Of a stretch of DNA of 8,160 nucleotides, positions 1 through 5,958 are shown piece after piece (position 1 is the first letter of the stretch; each line of letters begins with the position of its first letter). The stretch comes from Bacillota bacterium. Lineage in GTDB: Bacteria > Bacillota > Clostridia > Oscillospirales > Acutalibacteraceae. The stretch covers positions 1-8,160 of the forward strand of contig JAQXHB010000045.1 in assembly GCA_029007015.1 (NCBI GenBank), read 5' to 3'. The position numbers and the translations under genes are program-made. Below the pieces are notes generated by a model. That model was not told the DNA's origin and did not search any database. It worked only from the letters and a program-made list of their open reading frames with translations.

Positions 1-848
1 ATCCCTTCGGCGTAACCCATTTACTTGACGCTTCCGCAGAAATAGGCGATATCAACAATACTTTAAAGAGTAATATAGATATTTCGGTATTGGCAAGAGT
101 CCATATATTCGGCAATAAAGCCGACTTTGCTTTAACCGAGAAAATTTTAGAAAAATATTCCGATAAAGTTATAGGTTTAAAGGTTTATCTTGATACAACC
201 TTTACAGAGGTGACAGATGCCCGCCCGCTTGAAGAAATATGCCGGTATGCAAGAAAAAGAAATCTCTTTGTAATGGTGCACACTGCCAATTCGCCTATCA
301 GTATGCTTGAGATAGTGGACACCTTGAATAAAGGCGATATCATTTCGCACGCCTTTCACGGGGGAAAGAATAATGCTGCTGAAAGTGGTTTTATATCCCT
401 CAAAACAGCCAAAGAAAAAGGCCTTCTTCTGGACAGCGCTTTTTCGGTCGGCTATCATATTGATTATTCCATATTCAAGGAGGCCGTCGCCAAAGGCTTT
501 TTACCCGATATTATCAGCACTGATATTACAAAAGAGCAGGAGTATATCGGTAAGGAAAAATACGGACTTACAACCTGTATGAGTATTGCGGAAAAATGCG
601 GAATGAGCATGGAGCAAATTTTCAAGGCGGTAACCGTTAATCCGACGGGAATTTTAAGAGGCGAAAATAACAGAGGATATTTAAAAGTCGGGGATAGGGC
701 GGATATTACCGTTTTGAAAAAGGTACCGAGCAGTTTGCAAATTACCGACCGATATAATAATTCGGTTGTTATTGATTATACCGTTAAATGTGCTTTAACT
801 GTTTGCGGAAATGAAATTGTATACTGCCCTCCCTCTGAGAGCCGCTAA
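1..848 (+). CDS. Amidohydrolase/deacetylase-family metallohydrolase, 5' end cut by window edge
   Basis: This is the C-terminal ~280 residues of a TIM-barrel amidohydrolase-superfamily enzyme; the frame is open from base 3, so the gene begins before the window. The TTG at 90 is not a believable start because homologous-looking sequence continues upstream of it (PFGVTHLLDASAEIGD). Metal-site residues of the superfamily are visible in order: a probable carboxylated Lys in GLKV (180-182), His in MVHT (279-281), His residues in SHAFHG (348-350 and 357-359) and the catalytic Asp in STDIT (522-524). The C-terminal NPTGILRGEN...GYLKVGDRADITVL is the usual end of the family, where the small beta-sandwich resumes. 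The overall pattern resembles the EF_0837/Atu3266 group, often labelled dihydroorotase or deacetylase, which hydrolyse small amides or esters rather than dihydroorotate. The protein is cytoplasmic. The substrate cannot be read from the sequence. It converges with the AraC-type regulator at 879-1718, 30 bp away, so it belongs to a different transcription unit from the isomerase operon. Confidence 0.85.
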   Translation, partial: PFGVTHLLDASAEIGDINNTLKSNIDISVLARVHIFGNKADFALTEKILEKYSDKVIGLKVYLDTTFTEVTDARPLEEICRYARKRNLFVMVHTANSPISMLEIVDTLNKGDIISHAFHGGKNNAAESGFISLKTAKEKGLLLDSAFSVGYHIDYSIFKEAVAKGFLPDIISTDITKEQEYIGKEKYGLTTCMSIAEKCGMSMEQIFKAVTVNPTGILRGENNRGYLKVGDRADITVLKKVPSSLQITDRYNNSVVIDYTVKCALTVCGNEIVYCPPSESR

Positions 849-854
849 CCATAT

Positions 855-870
855 CCTGACGGTTGTTAGG
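855..870. terminator. Weak hairpin between convergent genes
   Basis: CCTGAC (855-860) pairs with GTTAGG (865-870) around a GGTT loop, with one G-T wobble. It fills most of the 30-bp gap between the amidohydrolase stop and the end of the AraC gene. The tract after it on the plus strand is only GCTTT, so termination would be weak. Position is the main argument. Confidence 0.3.
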
Positions 871-878
871 GCTGTGCT

Positions 879-1718
879 TTAAAAACCAACCAATAGGTTC
901 ATCGGCGTTTTTCCTGTTATCTTTTTGAAATAACGGGAAAAGTAATTGGCGTCGCTGAATCCGACTGCTGCTGCCACATCTTCAATGCTGTAGCGGCCTG
1001 TTTCGAGTAGGCCTATTGCTTTGGTAATACGCAGTTCTAACAAATAGCGGTGCAGGGGCTTGCCGAAGGTGCGGAGAAATTCAGAACTAATATAATTGGG
1101 ATGAAAGTGAAAAATTTCCGCTATCTTTTTATTGGTGATTTCTTCGTTATAGTGCAATTGCAAATAATCCGCCACGGCATTTGCGTCAAAATTATTTGTC
1201 TTGCGAACAGCAAGTTGACGCACAAACTCAGTCAGAATGAGTATCAGTTCGGCATCATTCTCAAGTTGATAGCAAAACTGCTTTTTTTCGTAGCGTTCAA
1301 TCATTTTTAAAAGCGGTTTTTCTGCAAAAAATGCGTTTGCGCAGTATGCACAGCGATTCAATTCCTTACAGTCATCAAAGTTTATGCTTTCAAAGGCGCG
1401 AAATTCAGTGTTGTTTCGGTTATACGGTATAGGTGCAATCGGAATGTTGTGCTCACAAAATTCCTGAGTCCAGTCAAAATTTATTGCCAAGTATTTCACA
1501 TTTGTGGGTATTATGCGATACGGCACTCCTGAGTTTATCAGTATGGCGCTGCCGAGGGGCAAATCGACCGTTTTTCCGTCCGCAAACAACTGACCGTTTC
1601 CGCTTACTGTGTAAAACAGCCGCGCATCAATGGGGAATACCTCGCAAAATGATGAACTTTTGGAAATGACAAGTTCGCGCGGAAATCTTGCAAAGGGTTT
1701 GATTTTATTCAAAATCAT
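879..1718 (-). CDS. AraC-family transcriptional regulator with N-terminal cupin sensor
   Basis: A 279-residue regulator, the normal length for two-domain AraC/XylS proteins. Residues ~15-85 read as the cupin-like effector pocket (LFYTVSGNGQLFADGK, LPLGSAILINSGVPYRI). Residues ~178-279 are the DNA-binding domain with two helix-turn-helix units: ITNKKIAEIFHFHPNYISSE (194-213), then SIEDVAAAVGFSDANYFSRY (244-263) followed by FKKITGKTP, the AraC-family signature. The start is fixed by AAAGGAG at 1726-1732 (minus strand), 7 nt before the ATG. The gene is divergent from the isomerase/glycosidase operon and its promoter overlaps theirs, so it most likely senses the sugar or glycoside of that operon and controls both directions. 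Six cysteines occur before or within the linker, including C117, C123 and C126. The ligand is unknown. Confidence 0.92.
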   Translation of the reverse strand: MILNKIKPFARFPRELVISKSSSFCEVFPIDARLFYTVSGNGQLFADGKTVDLPLGSAILINSGVPYRIIPTNVKYLAINFDWTQEFCEHNIPIAPIPYNRNNTEFRAFESINFDDCKELNRCAYCANAFFAEKPLLKMIERYEKKQFCYQLENDAELILILTEFVRQLAVRKTNNFDANAVADYLQLHYNEEITNKKIAEIFHFHPNYISSEFLRTFGKPLHRYLLELRITKAIGLLETGRYSIEDVAAAVGFSDANYFSRYFKKITGKTPMNLLVGF

Positions 1719-1749
1719 CTGAATACTCCTTTATTTTGTGCTATTATAT

Positions 1750-1769
1750 CTTTGATTTATGCTTTGATT
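1750..1769. promoter_or_regulatory. Direct repeat CTTTGATT x2, candidate AraC-regulator operator
   Basis: CTTTGATT occurs at 1750-1757 and again at 1762-1769, 12 bp start to start. The right copy contains the -35 hexamer of the rightward promoter and overlaps the -10 of the leftward promoter. The left copy lies just downstream of the predicted start of the regulator transcript. AraC-family activators commonly bind direct repeats next to the -35, so binding here could both activate the operon and repress the regulator gene. The repeat is seen; its function is inferred. Confidence 0.4.
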
Positions 1770-1792
1770 ATAGTATGTCGTTGTGATAAAAT
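1764..1792 (+). promoter_or_regulatory. Promoter of the isomerase/glycosidase operon
   Basis: TTGATT (1764-1769), 17-bp spacer, TAAAAT (1787-1792), with TGA directly before the -10 giving an extended -10 match. The transcript would start near 1799, giving a ~30-nt leader that ends in AAAGGAG. The core overlaps the regulator's own promoter almost completely. Confidence 0.65.
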
Positions 1793-1795
1793 CAA
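1767..1795 (-). promoter_or_regulatory. Promoter of the AraC-family regulator gene
   Basis: Read on the minus strand, TTGATT (1795-1790), 17-bp spacer, TATAAT (1772-1767). The transcript would start near 1760, about 42 nt before the regulator ATG. Another TATAAT lies at 1748-1743 on the same strand but has no convincing -35. This promoter occupies the same DNA as the rightward one, so both cannot be occupied by RNA polymerase at once. Confidence 0.6.
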
Positions 1796-1815
1796 GGTAT
1801 AAATCTTTATTTTAT

Positions 1816-1822
1816 AAAGGAG
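1816..1822 (+). promoter_or_regulatory. Ribosome binding site deciding the isomerase start
   Basis: AAAGGAG ends one base before the ATG at 1824, too close for initiation, and 7 nt before the ATG at 1830. The regulator gene on the other strand uses the same AAAGGAG with the same 7-nt spacer. The start at 1830 is therefore preferred over the in-frame 1824 ATG. Confidence 0.8.
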
Positions 1823-1829
1823 TATGATT

Positions 1830-3275
1830 ATGTCTGATTCAAATCTTCGTTTGCCCGGCCGCATTGCCGTTTTCGCGGTTGCCCATGCAAAATATTGGGC
1901 TCAGTTTCCGACTCTCCGAGGAAAACTTGAGGAATACCACAACGAACTTTGCAAAAAACTGGCCGATTTCGGAGCAGAGGTTGCCGACTTTGGCATCATC
2001 GACAGTGAAAGACAGGGTTATGAACTGCTGCCGCGCCTGAAGGCTGCGGACTGCGATGTATGGTTCTGCAATATGATTACATATGCCACATCTTCGGTTT
2101 TCGCCCCTATTATGCGCGATGCCGACCGTCCTGTTGTGCTTACGGCCCTTCAGCCGCTTCATGCTCTGGATTATACCAAGGCCAACACCCTTATGCAACT
2201 TGAAAATGACTGTATATGCTCCGTTCCCGAATATGTGGGAGTTGCGAACCGTCTCGGAAAGAAAATCAGCGATGTAATTATCGGCACCTTAAACGGCGAT
2301 GAGAAAGCCGATGCCGAACTCTTGGAATGGTGCAAAATTGCTGCCGTACTGCGAGCCTTGCACGGCGCGCGCATAGGTCTGATGGGGCATGTGCTCGAGG
2401 CGATGTATGATATGCACGCTGACCCGACGGCCGTTTCCGCGGCGTTTGGACTGCATGTTCCGCTTTTGGAGCCCGACTCCATTCTCCCCTATGAGAAAGC
2501 GGTCACAGAGGCGGAAATTGCGGCAAAATCCGCAGAGATTTGTGAGAAGTTTGACAGACCTGACCCTGTCAGCGACCCTATTACAAAGAAACTGACCGAC
2601 GAGGATTTGCGCGATTCCGCGAGAAGTGCTGTGGCGCTTGAAAAGTTTATTAAGGATAATAAACTCAACGGTCTTGCCTATTATTACGAGGGACTGGAAG
2701 GCTCAGAGGTTCGCAGGGCGATTTCGTCGCTGATTGTAGGAAACTCTCTGCTTATAGGCAGGGGCTTCCCGATGTGCGGCGAGTTTGACATTAAAACCTG
2801 TATTGCAATGCTTATTATGGACAGGTTGGGCATAGGGGGCAGTTTTGCGGAACTTCATCCTTTTGATTTCGACAGCAACTGCATTCTGATCGGTCACGAC
2901 GGCCCGCACCACATTGCGATTGCCGAGGGCAAGCCGGTCATTCGCAGTCTGCTTAAATATCACGGCAAAGAGGGGAGCGGGGCTTCGGTTGAATTTAAAA
3001 TCAAGGAAGGACCTATCACAATGCTCGGCATTACGCAGGACGCAAACGGTCGCTTCCGCTTTATAATCGGAGAGGGCGAGTCACAGTCAGGGCCTATTCC
3101 TCCGACAGGTAACACCAACACCCGCGCTGTATTCAAACCCAGCACCCGTGAATATATAAAAAAATGGGTCATGGCTGGGCCGACTCACCATTATGCTCTG
3201 GGCATAGGACATCATGCCGAAACGATAAAGAAAATTGCCGATGTTTTGGGAATTGATGCACAAATCATCAAATAG
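1830..3275 (+). CDS. L-arabinose-isomerase-like aldose-ketose isomerase
   Basis: A 481-residue cytoplasmic protein of the L-arabinose/L-fucose isomerase superfamily; E. coli AraA is 500 residues. The C-terminal half carries the equivalents of all four AraA metal and catalytic residues (Glu306, Glu333, His350, His450): Glu318 in MCGEFDIKT, Glu341 in FAELHPFDF, His356 in IGHDG and His453/His454 in AGPTHHYAL. The spacings (23, 15 and 98) are close to those of AraA (27, 17 and 100). Residues ~1-170 form the alternating beta/alpha N-terminal domain (RIAVFAVAHAKYWAQFP at the start). An Mn2+-dependent ene-diol isomerisation of an aldose to a ketose is expected. Overall resemblance to AraA is low outside these motifs, so the substrate may not be arabinose. 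It is first in an operon with the glycosidase-like gene 16 bp downstream, and no kinase or epimerase of the araBAD pathway follows. Confidence 0.82.
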   Translation: MSDSNLRLPGRIAVFAVAHAKYWAQFPTLRGKLEEYHNELCKKLADFGAEVADFGIIDSERQGYELLPRLKAADCDVWFCNMITYATSSVFAPIMRDADRPVVLTALQPLHALDYTKANTLMQLENDCICSVPEYVGVANRLGKKISDVIIGTLNGDEKADAELLEWCKIAAVLRALHGARIGLMGHVLEAMYDMHADPTAVSAAFGLHVPLLEPDSILPYEKAVTEAEIAAKSAEICEKFDRPDPVSDPITKKLTDEDLRDSARSAVALEKFIKDNKLNGLAYYYEGLEGSEVRRAISSLIVGNSLLIGRGFPMCGEFDIKTCIAMLIMDRLGIGGSFAELHPFDFDSNCILIGHDGPHHIAIAEGKPVIRSLLKYHGKEGSGASVEFKIKEGPITMLGITQDANGRFRFIIGEGESQSGPIPPTGNTNTRAVFKPSTREYIKKWVMAGPTHHYALGIGHHAETIKKIADVLGIDAQIIK

Positions 3276-3277
3276 TC

Positions 3278-3283
3278 AGGAGA
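3278..3283 (+). promoter_or_regulatory. Ribosome binding site in the 16-bp intergenic gap
   Basis: AGGAGA lies 8 nt before the ATG at 3292 and 2 nt after the isomerase stop. It fixes the start of the downstream gene and shows that the two genes share one transcript. Confidence 0.75.
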
Positions 3284-3291
3284 GAATATAA

Positions 3292-5403
3292 ATGTTCAAG
3301 AATGTTACCCTTGAAATGAGTTTAAAGCCGTTCAAAAAGACAGACGACCGGTATATACGCGATGTTTGCAGAAAAATGTTTGAACAGTGGCGTCCTCTCC
3401 TCAAGAACAGAGAGACGGTTTCTGTAATGCTCTGGACGGCGGACGGCAGTGAAATTCTTGACTATGCAGGCGATTTAGAGCAGGAATTTGAGTGGTGCTG
3501 TTATGTCGGTACGGCAAATCAGGAATTTATCGGTAAGGATGACCATCCCGATTGCTCGCTGCACGATAAAAAGCACTATTATATGGATAATCCTCCTGTT
3601 ATGACCTACAGAATTTTGAAAAGAATAGTAGATATACTCAAAGAGGAGGCCGCAAAGGCTTTCCCAAATGCGGTTATACGAGTCGGAGAAACCTTTGATA
3701 TCGGGCCTGAATTTGCCAAATCAGACTTTAAATATAAGCGGCACACCGAAATTTTGTCAGGAACAAGTTTTTTTACTTTCGGTTTTGTTGACGCGACAGC
3801 CTTGCTCAATGCCGACAGCCGGCGTTATGCCGCATATCCTGACGGTATTCCCAAGGATACTCCGTTTGGCACCTTTTTCGGCAAGCAGGCAAACATATTC
3901 TTAAAGGATATGGGCTTTGACTATTTGTGGTTATCCAACGGTTTGGGATTCAGTGCTGAGCCGTGGGACATTACCGGCAAGGTCTTTGACGGCAAAAACT
4001 TCCACACTGAAAAGCTCGAGGATACGCGTAAAAACGTATTTGATTTTTGGCGCCTTTTCAGAAAGGAATGTCCCGACTTTCCGCTTGAAACCAGGGGCAC
4101 AAACAATTCTGTGGGAATTGATTATGCCACCGACGGCGTACCTCTGTACGATATATACAATGCGGGCTTTGATATTACCCCGCCGCCCAATTCCCCGTGG
4201 GCGGCACTGGATGACAATTTCGGTCTCGAAATAATGGGCCATATGACACGAATCTGCGAGTTGCCCGGGGACCAATTTCTATTCAGATATTATATTCACG
4301 ACCCTTGGTGGCTCAATTCCCCGTGGTATGACCGCTACAACGGCAGTGCGCATGATATTTACCTGCCGATGGCTGTTACACGAATTACCGGCGACGGAGA
4401 GGTGCAATCGGCAGAAACGCTTAATCTTCTTACGGTTGACAATTCCCGCGGTGATATGCCCGACAACTGTGTAAACGAACCGTTGCCGCACCTTTTAAAG
4501 GCAGAAAAGGATATTGCCGACGCAATAGCACCGCTTGTGTGGGTCTATCCGATGAGGGAGTTTACAACATCCCATTCAGAAGATGCGCTTTATGAAATGT
4601 ATTACGGTGACAAGTATATTTCAGAGGCTATCAATAACGGATTTCCGCTTAACTGTGTAGTTTCGACCGACAACTTTTTAAAGACGCCGCTTGAAATTTA
4701 TAAAAAAAGCATATTGATTTCCCCCATTCCGCAAACCAAGGAAGTTTTTGATAAACTCAGGAACTATGAAAAAGCAGGGGGCAGTGTGATTTATTACGGA
4801 AGCGTTAAGGCATCTGAACAACTCGAAAGCAGGGAGAACTTTATTGATTTTAAGTCTGCGCCGTCCGCGATAAGGGAAAAACTCGCCCATTTTGGGTATT
4901 CTATAAAATTTGAGCGCAAGTCAGACGAAATAAAGCCTAATGCCCTCACAATTTCGCGTGTCGATAATTCGCTCAGTTTATCGGTTTACTCGCCCAACCT
5001 TACCACCGATACGCTGCTTAAATTCCCGCTCGGCGCTCCGATACTTACGGGCACCGATACCGAAATCAGTGACGGTCACGCGGTTTACCGCTTCGGCATT
5101 TGCGAGCATAAGGAGTGCAGAGTTTTCGTTAAGCAGGAAGGCGGCGTAATAACCCTCAAGGAGATAGCCCCTGTAAGTGCCAACTATCACCGCAAACTAA
5201 AACTCAGCGGGCTTGAAAACGCAACGGTATATATAATCCCCGAGGGCAGGGGAAATGTTATTTTGAGAGAAGGTCTCGATGAGAGTAATATGGAAATAAT
5301 TCCGCTTAAAAAAGTCAAGGACGATAAAAACGGAGTTTATTTTATGGCTGATAATTTGAGCGGAACATATACTGTCTCATTACCTAACATCATCAGAACA
5401 TAA
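3292..5403 (+). CDS. Putative intracellular glycoside hydrolase of unrecognised family, 703 residues
   Basis: I do not recognise a named family. No signal peptide or membrane segment is seen, so the protein should be cytoplasmic. Residues 1 to ~400 look like a TIM barrel: a first strand VTLEMSLKPF (5-14), acidic strand ends such as RVGETFDIGPE (Glu133, Glu140), the strand-loop DYLWLSNGLGFSAEPW (Glu223), then ETRGTN (Glu266), and many Trp/Tyr/Asp residues suited to a sugar site (HDPWWLNSPWYDRYNG). Residues ~465-505 resemble the Rossmann-like trimerisation domain of GH42 beta-galactosidases: a strand ILISPIP, then a helix ending YEKAGGSVIYYGS. Residues ~510-703 are beta-rich, consistent with a terminal sandwich. 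This three-part order matches GH42 and GH14-like enzymes, but the catalytic Glu pair is not assigned. Its co-transcription with an aldose isomerase suggests it releases the sugar that the isomerase converts. A non-hydrolytic carbohydrate-binding role is possible. Confidence 0.6.
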   Translation: MFKNVTLEMSLKPFKKTDDRYIRDVCRKMFEQWRPLLKNRETVSVMLWTADGSEILDYAGDLEQEFEWCCYVGTANQEFIGKDDHPDCSLHDKKHYYMDNPPVMTYRILKRIVDILKEEAAKAFPNAVIRVGETFDIGPEFAKSDFKYKRHTEILSGTSFFTFGFVDATALLNADSRRYAAYPDGIPKDTPFGTFFGKQANIFLKDMGFDYLWLSNGLGFSAEPWDITGKVFDGKNFHTEKLEDTRKNVFDFWRLFRKECPDFPLETRGTNNSVGIDYATDGVPLYDIYNAGFDITPPPNSPWAALDDNFGLEIMGHMTRICELPGDQFLFRYYIHDPWWLNSPWYDRYNGSAHDIYLPMAVTRITGDGEVQSAETLNLLTVDNSRGDMPDNCVNEPLPHLLKAEKDIADAIAPLVWVYPMREFTTSHSEDALYEMYYGDKYISEAINNGFPLNCVVSTDNFLKTPLEIYKKSILISPIPQTKEVFDKLRNYEKAGGSVIYYGSVKASEQLESRENFIDFKSAPSAIREKLAHFGYSIKFERKSDEIKPNALTISRVDNSLSLSVYSPNLTTDTLLKFPLGAPILTGTDTEISDGHAVYRFGICEHKECRVFVKQEGGVITLKEIAPVSANYHRKLKLSGLENATVYIIPEGRGNVILREGLDESNMEIIPLKKVKDDKNGVYFMADNLSGTYTVSLPNIIRT

Positions 5404-5466
5404 AGATTCAAGAAAGACTGTTGTCTCAAAATCACCTTTTTGATTATCTGTTCTACTATAATATTC

Positions 5467-5502
5467 ATAAACGCAACTCATTTTCAAATGAGTTGCGTTT
5501 AT
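5467..5502. terminator. Perfect 17-bp inverted repeat, likely bidirectional terminator
   Basis: The left arm 5467-5483 and right arm 5486-5502 are exact reverse complements (core GCAACTCATTT / AAATGAGTTGC), leaving a 2-nt centre, in practice a 16-bp stem with a TTCA loop. It begins 63 nt after the stop of the glycosidase-like gene. A clean run of T is missing on either side (TATTGTAGATTTT follows), so it may be a weak terminator, an mRNA-stabilising 3' hairpin or the relic of a small repeat. Confidence 0.45.
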
Positions 5503-5532
5503 TGTAGATTTTGATTGCATTATAGGGCTAAC

Positions 5533-5546
5533 TTAAAGCGTTTGCA
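5533..5546. promoter_or_regulatory. cre-like (CcpA/LacI-family) operator candidate
   Basis: TTAAAGCGTTTGCA matches the catabolite-responsive consensus TGNAANCGNWNNCA at every fixed base except position 2. A second, poorer GCG-centred palindrome (core AAGCGCTT) lies at 5559-5572, 26 bp downstream. Both are ~90-130 bp upstream of the truncated alcohol dehydrogenase start and probably belonged to its promoter region. Confidence 0.35.
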
Positions 5547-5659
5547 AGTACAATAATTAAAAGCGCTTCGACAAACCGATTTCATCATGGGCAGAGGGGC
5601 GGATTGGTGACGCAGTTGCCTCTTTTTGCAAAAGCAAATGAAATAATTTAGGAGGAAAA

Positions 5660-5716
5660 ATGAAAAACTTTATTTACGAAAACAAAACAAAGGTCTATTT
5701 TGGTAAAGGCAGATAA
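5660..5716 (+). pseudogene. N-terminal remnant of iron-containing alcohol dehydrogenase
   Basis: A start codon with GGAGG 4 nt upstream opens an 18-codon frame reading MKNFIYENKTKVYFGKGR, then a TAA stop. This is the typical first strand of group III iron-containing (butanol-type) alcohol dehydrogenases, which open with a short strand followed by a PTKVYFGKG-like turn. Those enzymes are ~380-400 residues; here everything after the glycine-lysine turn is missing. The next bases encode the end of an unrelated nitroreductase in a different frame. The ribosome site and upstream operators look intact, so a deletion appears to have removed the rest of the gene. A functional 18-residue peptide is very unlikely. 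Confidence 0.7.
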
Positions 5717-5921
5717 GGAAATGCCCGATTGGTTCAAAAGCGGTGTAGAAGCCGCACTGCATGCACCTACCGCTATGAACCAACAAAAATTCTTGTTTTC
5801 CTTTGACGGTAATAGGGTGTCGGCAAAAGCCGGAATGGGGTTTTATGCAAAAGTTGACCTCGGAATTGTCAAGTACCACTTTGAAGTTGGAGCGGGCACA
5901 GAATATTTTGAATGGGAATAG
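5703..5921 (+). pseudogene. C-terminal remnant of TM1586-type nitroreductase
   Basis: About 72 residues corresponding to the end of a putative TM nitroreductase-family protein: DKEMPDWFKSGVEAALHAPT, then AMNQQKF, AKAGMGFYAKVDLGIVKYHF and a terminal EIGAG-like GAGTEYFEW. AP-TAMNQQ and DLGIVKYHFE are characteristic of this flavoprotein family. The N-terminal ~100-170 residues, including most of the FMN-binding half, are absent. The fragment is joined directly to the start of an alcohol dehydrogenase (junction within about 5708-5715) and is out of frame with it (+1). ATG at 5721 or TTG at 5700 could formally start it, but neither has a ribosome site of its own. It probably cannot bind FMN and is a relic. 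Confidence 0.72.
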
Positions 5922-5937
5922 ACTTTATGTCTTTTTT
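5920..5937 (+). terminator. Small hairpin plus T-run after the nitroreductase remnant
   Basis: AGAC (5920-5923) pairs with GTCT (5929-5932) around TTTAT, followed by TTTTT up to 5937. The stem is only 4-5 bp and overlaps the stop codon, so this is a weak candidate for the original nitroreductase terminator. Confidence 0.25.
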
Positions 5938-5958
5938 GGCTTAATGTTTAAAAAGGGT

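Larger units (their letters stand above)
5404..5659. other. Non-coding stretch between the operon end and the gene scar
   Basis: No gene is seen in these 256 bases. The stretch holds a perfect inverted-repeat hairpin (5467-5502), two GCG-centred palindromes that look like CcpA/LacI-family operators (5533-5546 and 5559-5572), and a strong ribosome site GGAGG (5651-5655) for the truncated gene at 5660. The left portion around TGTTGTCTCAAAATC (5421-5435) has a loosely inverted counterpart TGTAGATTTTG (5503-5513) beyond the hairpin, giving the block a faint element-like symmetry. No transposase is present. Confidence 0.5.

Noticed and set aside
90..92. TTG as start of the first gene
   Set aside because: The same frame is open from base 3 and the upstream residues fit the family, so the true start is before the window.
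844..850. Single GCTAACC near the amidohydrolase stop
   Set aside because: Only one half-site, no paired arm at the 7-4-7 spacing and no promoter or iron gene beside it.
1723..1825. 11-bp inverted repeat ATACTCCTTTA / TAAAGGAGTAT at 1723-1733 and 1815-1825
   Set aside because: It simply reflects the two divergent genes having near-identical ribosome sites and spacers; each lies in a separate transcript.
5591..5634. Possible terminator formed by AGAGG and CCTCTTTTT before the truncated dehydrogenase
   Set aside because: Only 5 bp pair around a ~21-nt loop, and the inner bases do not pair.
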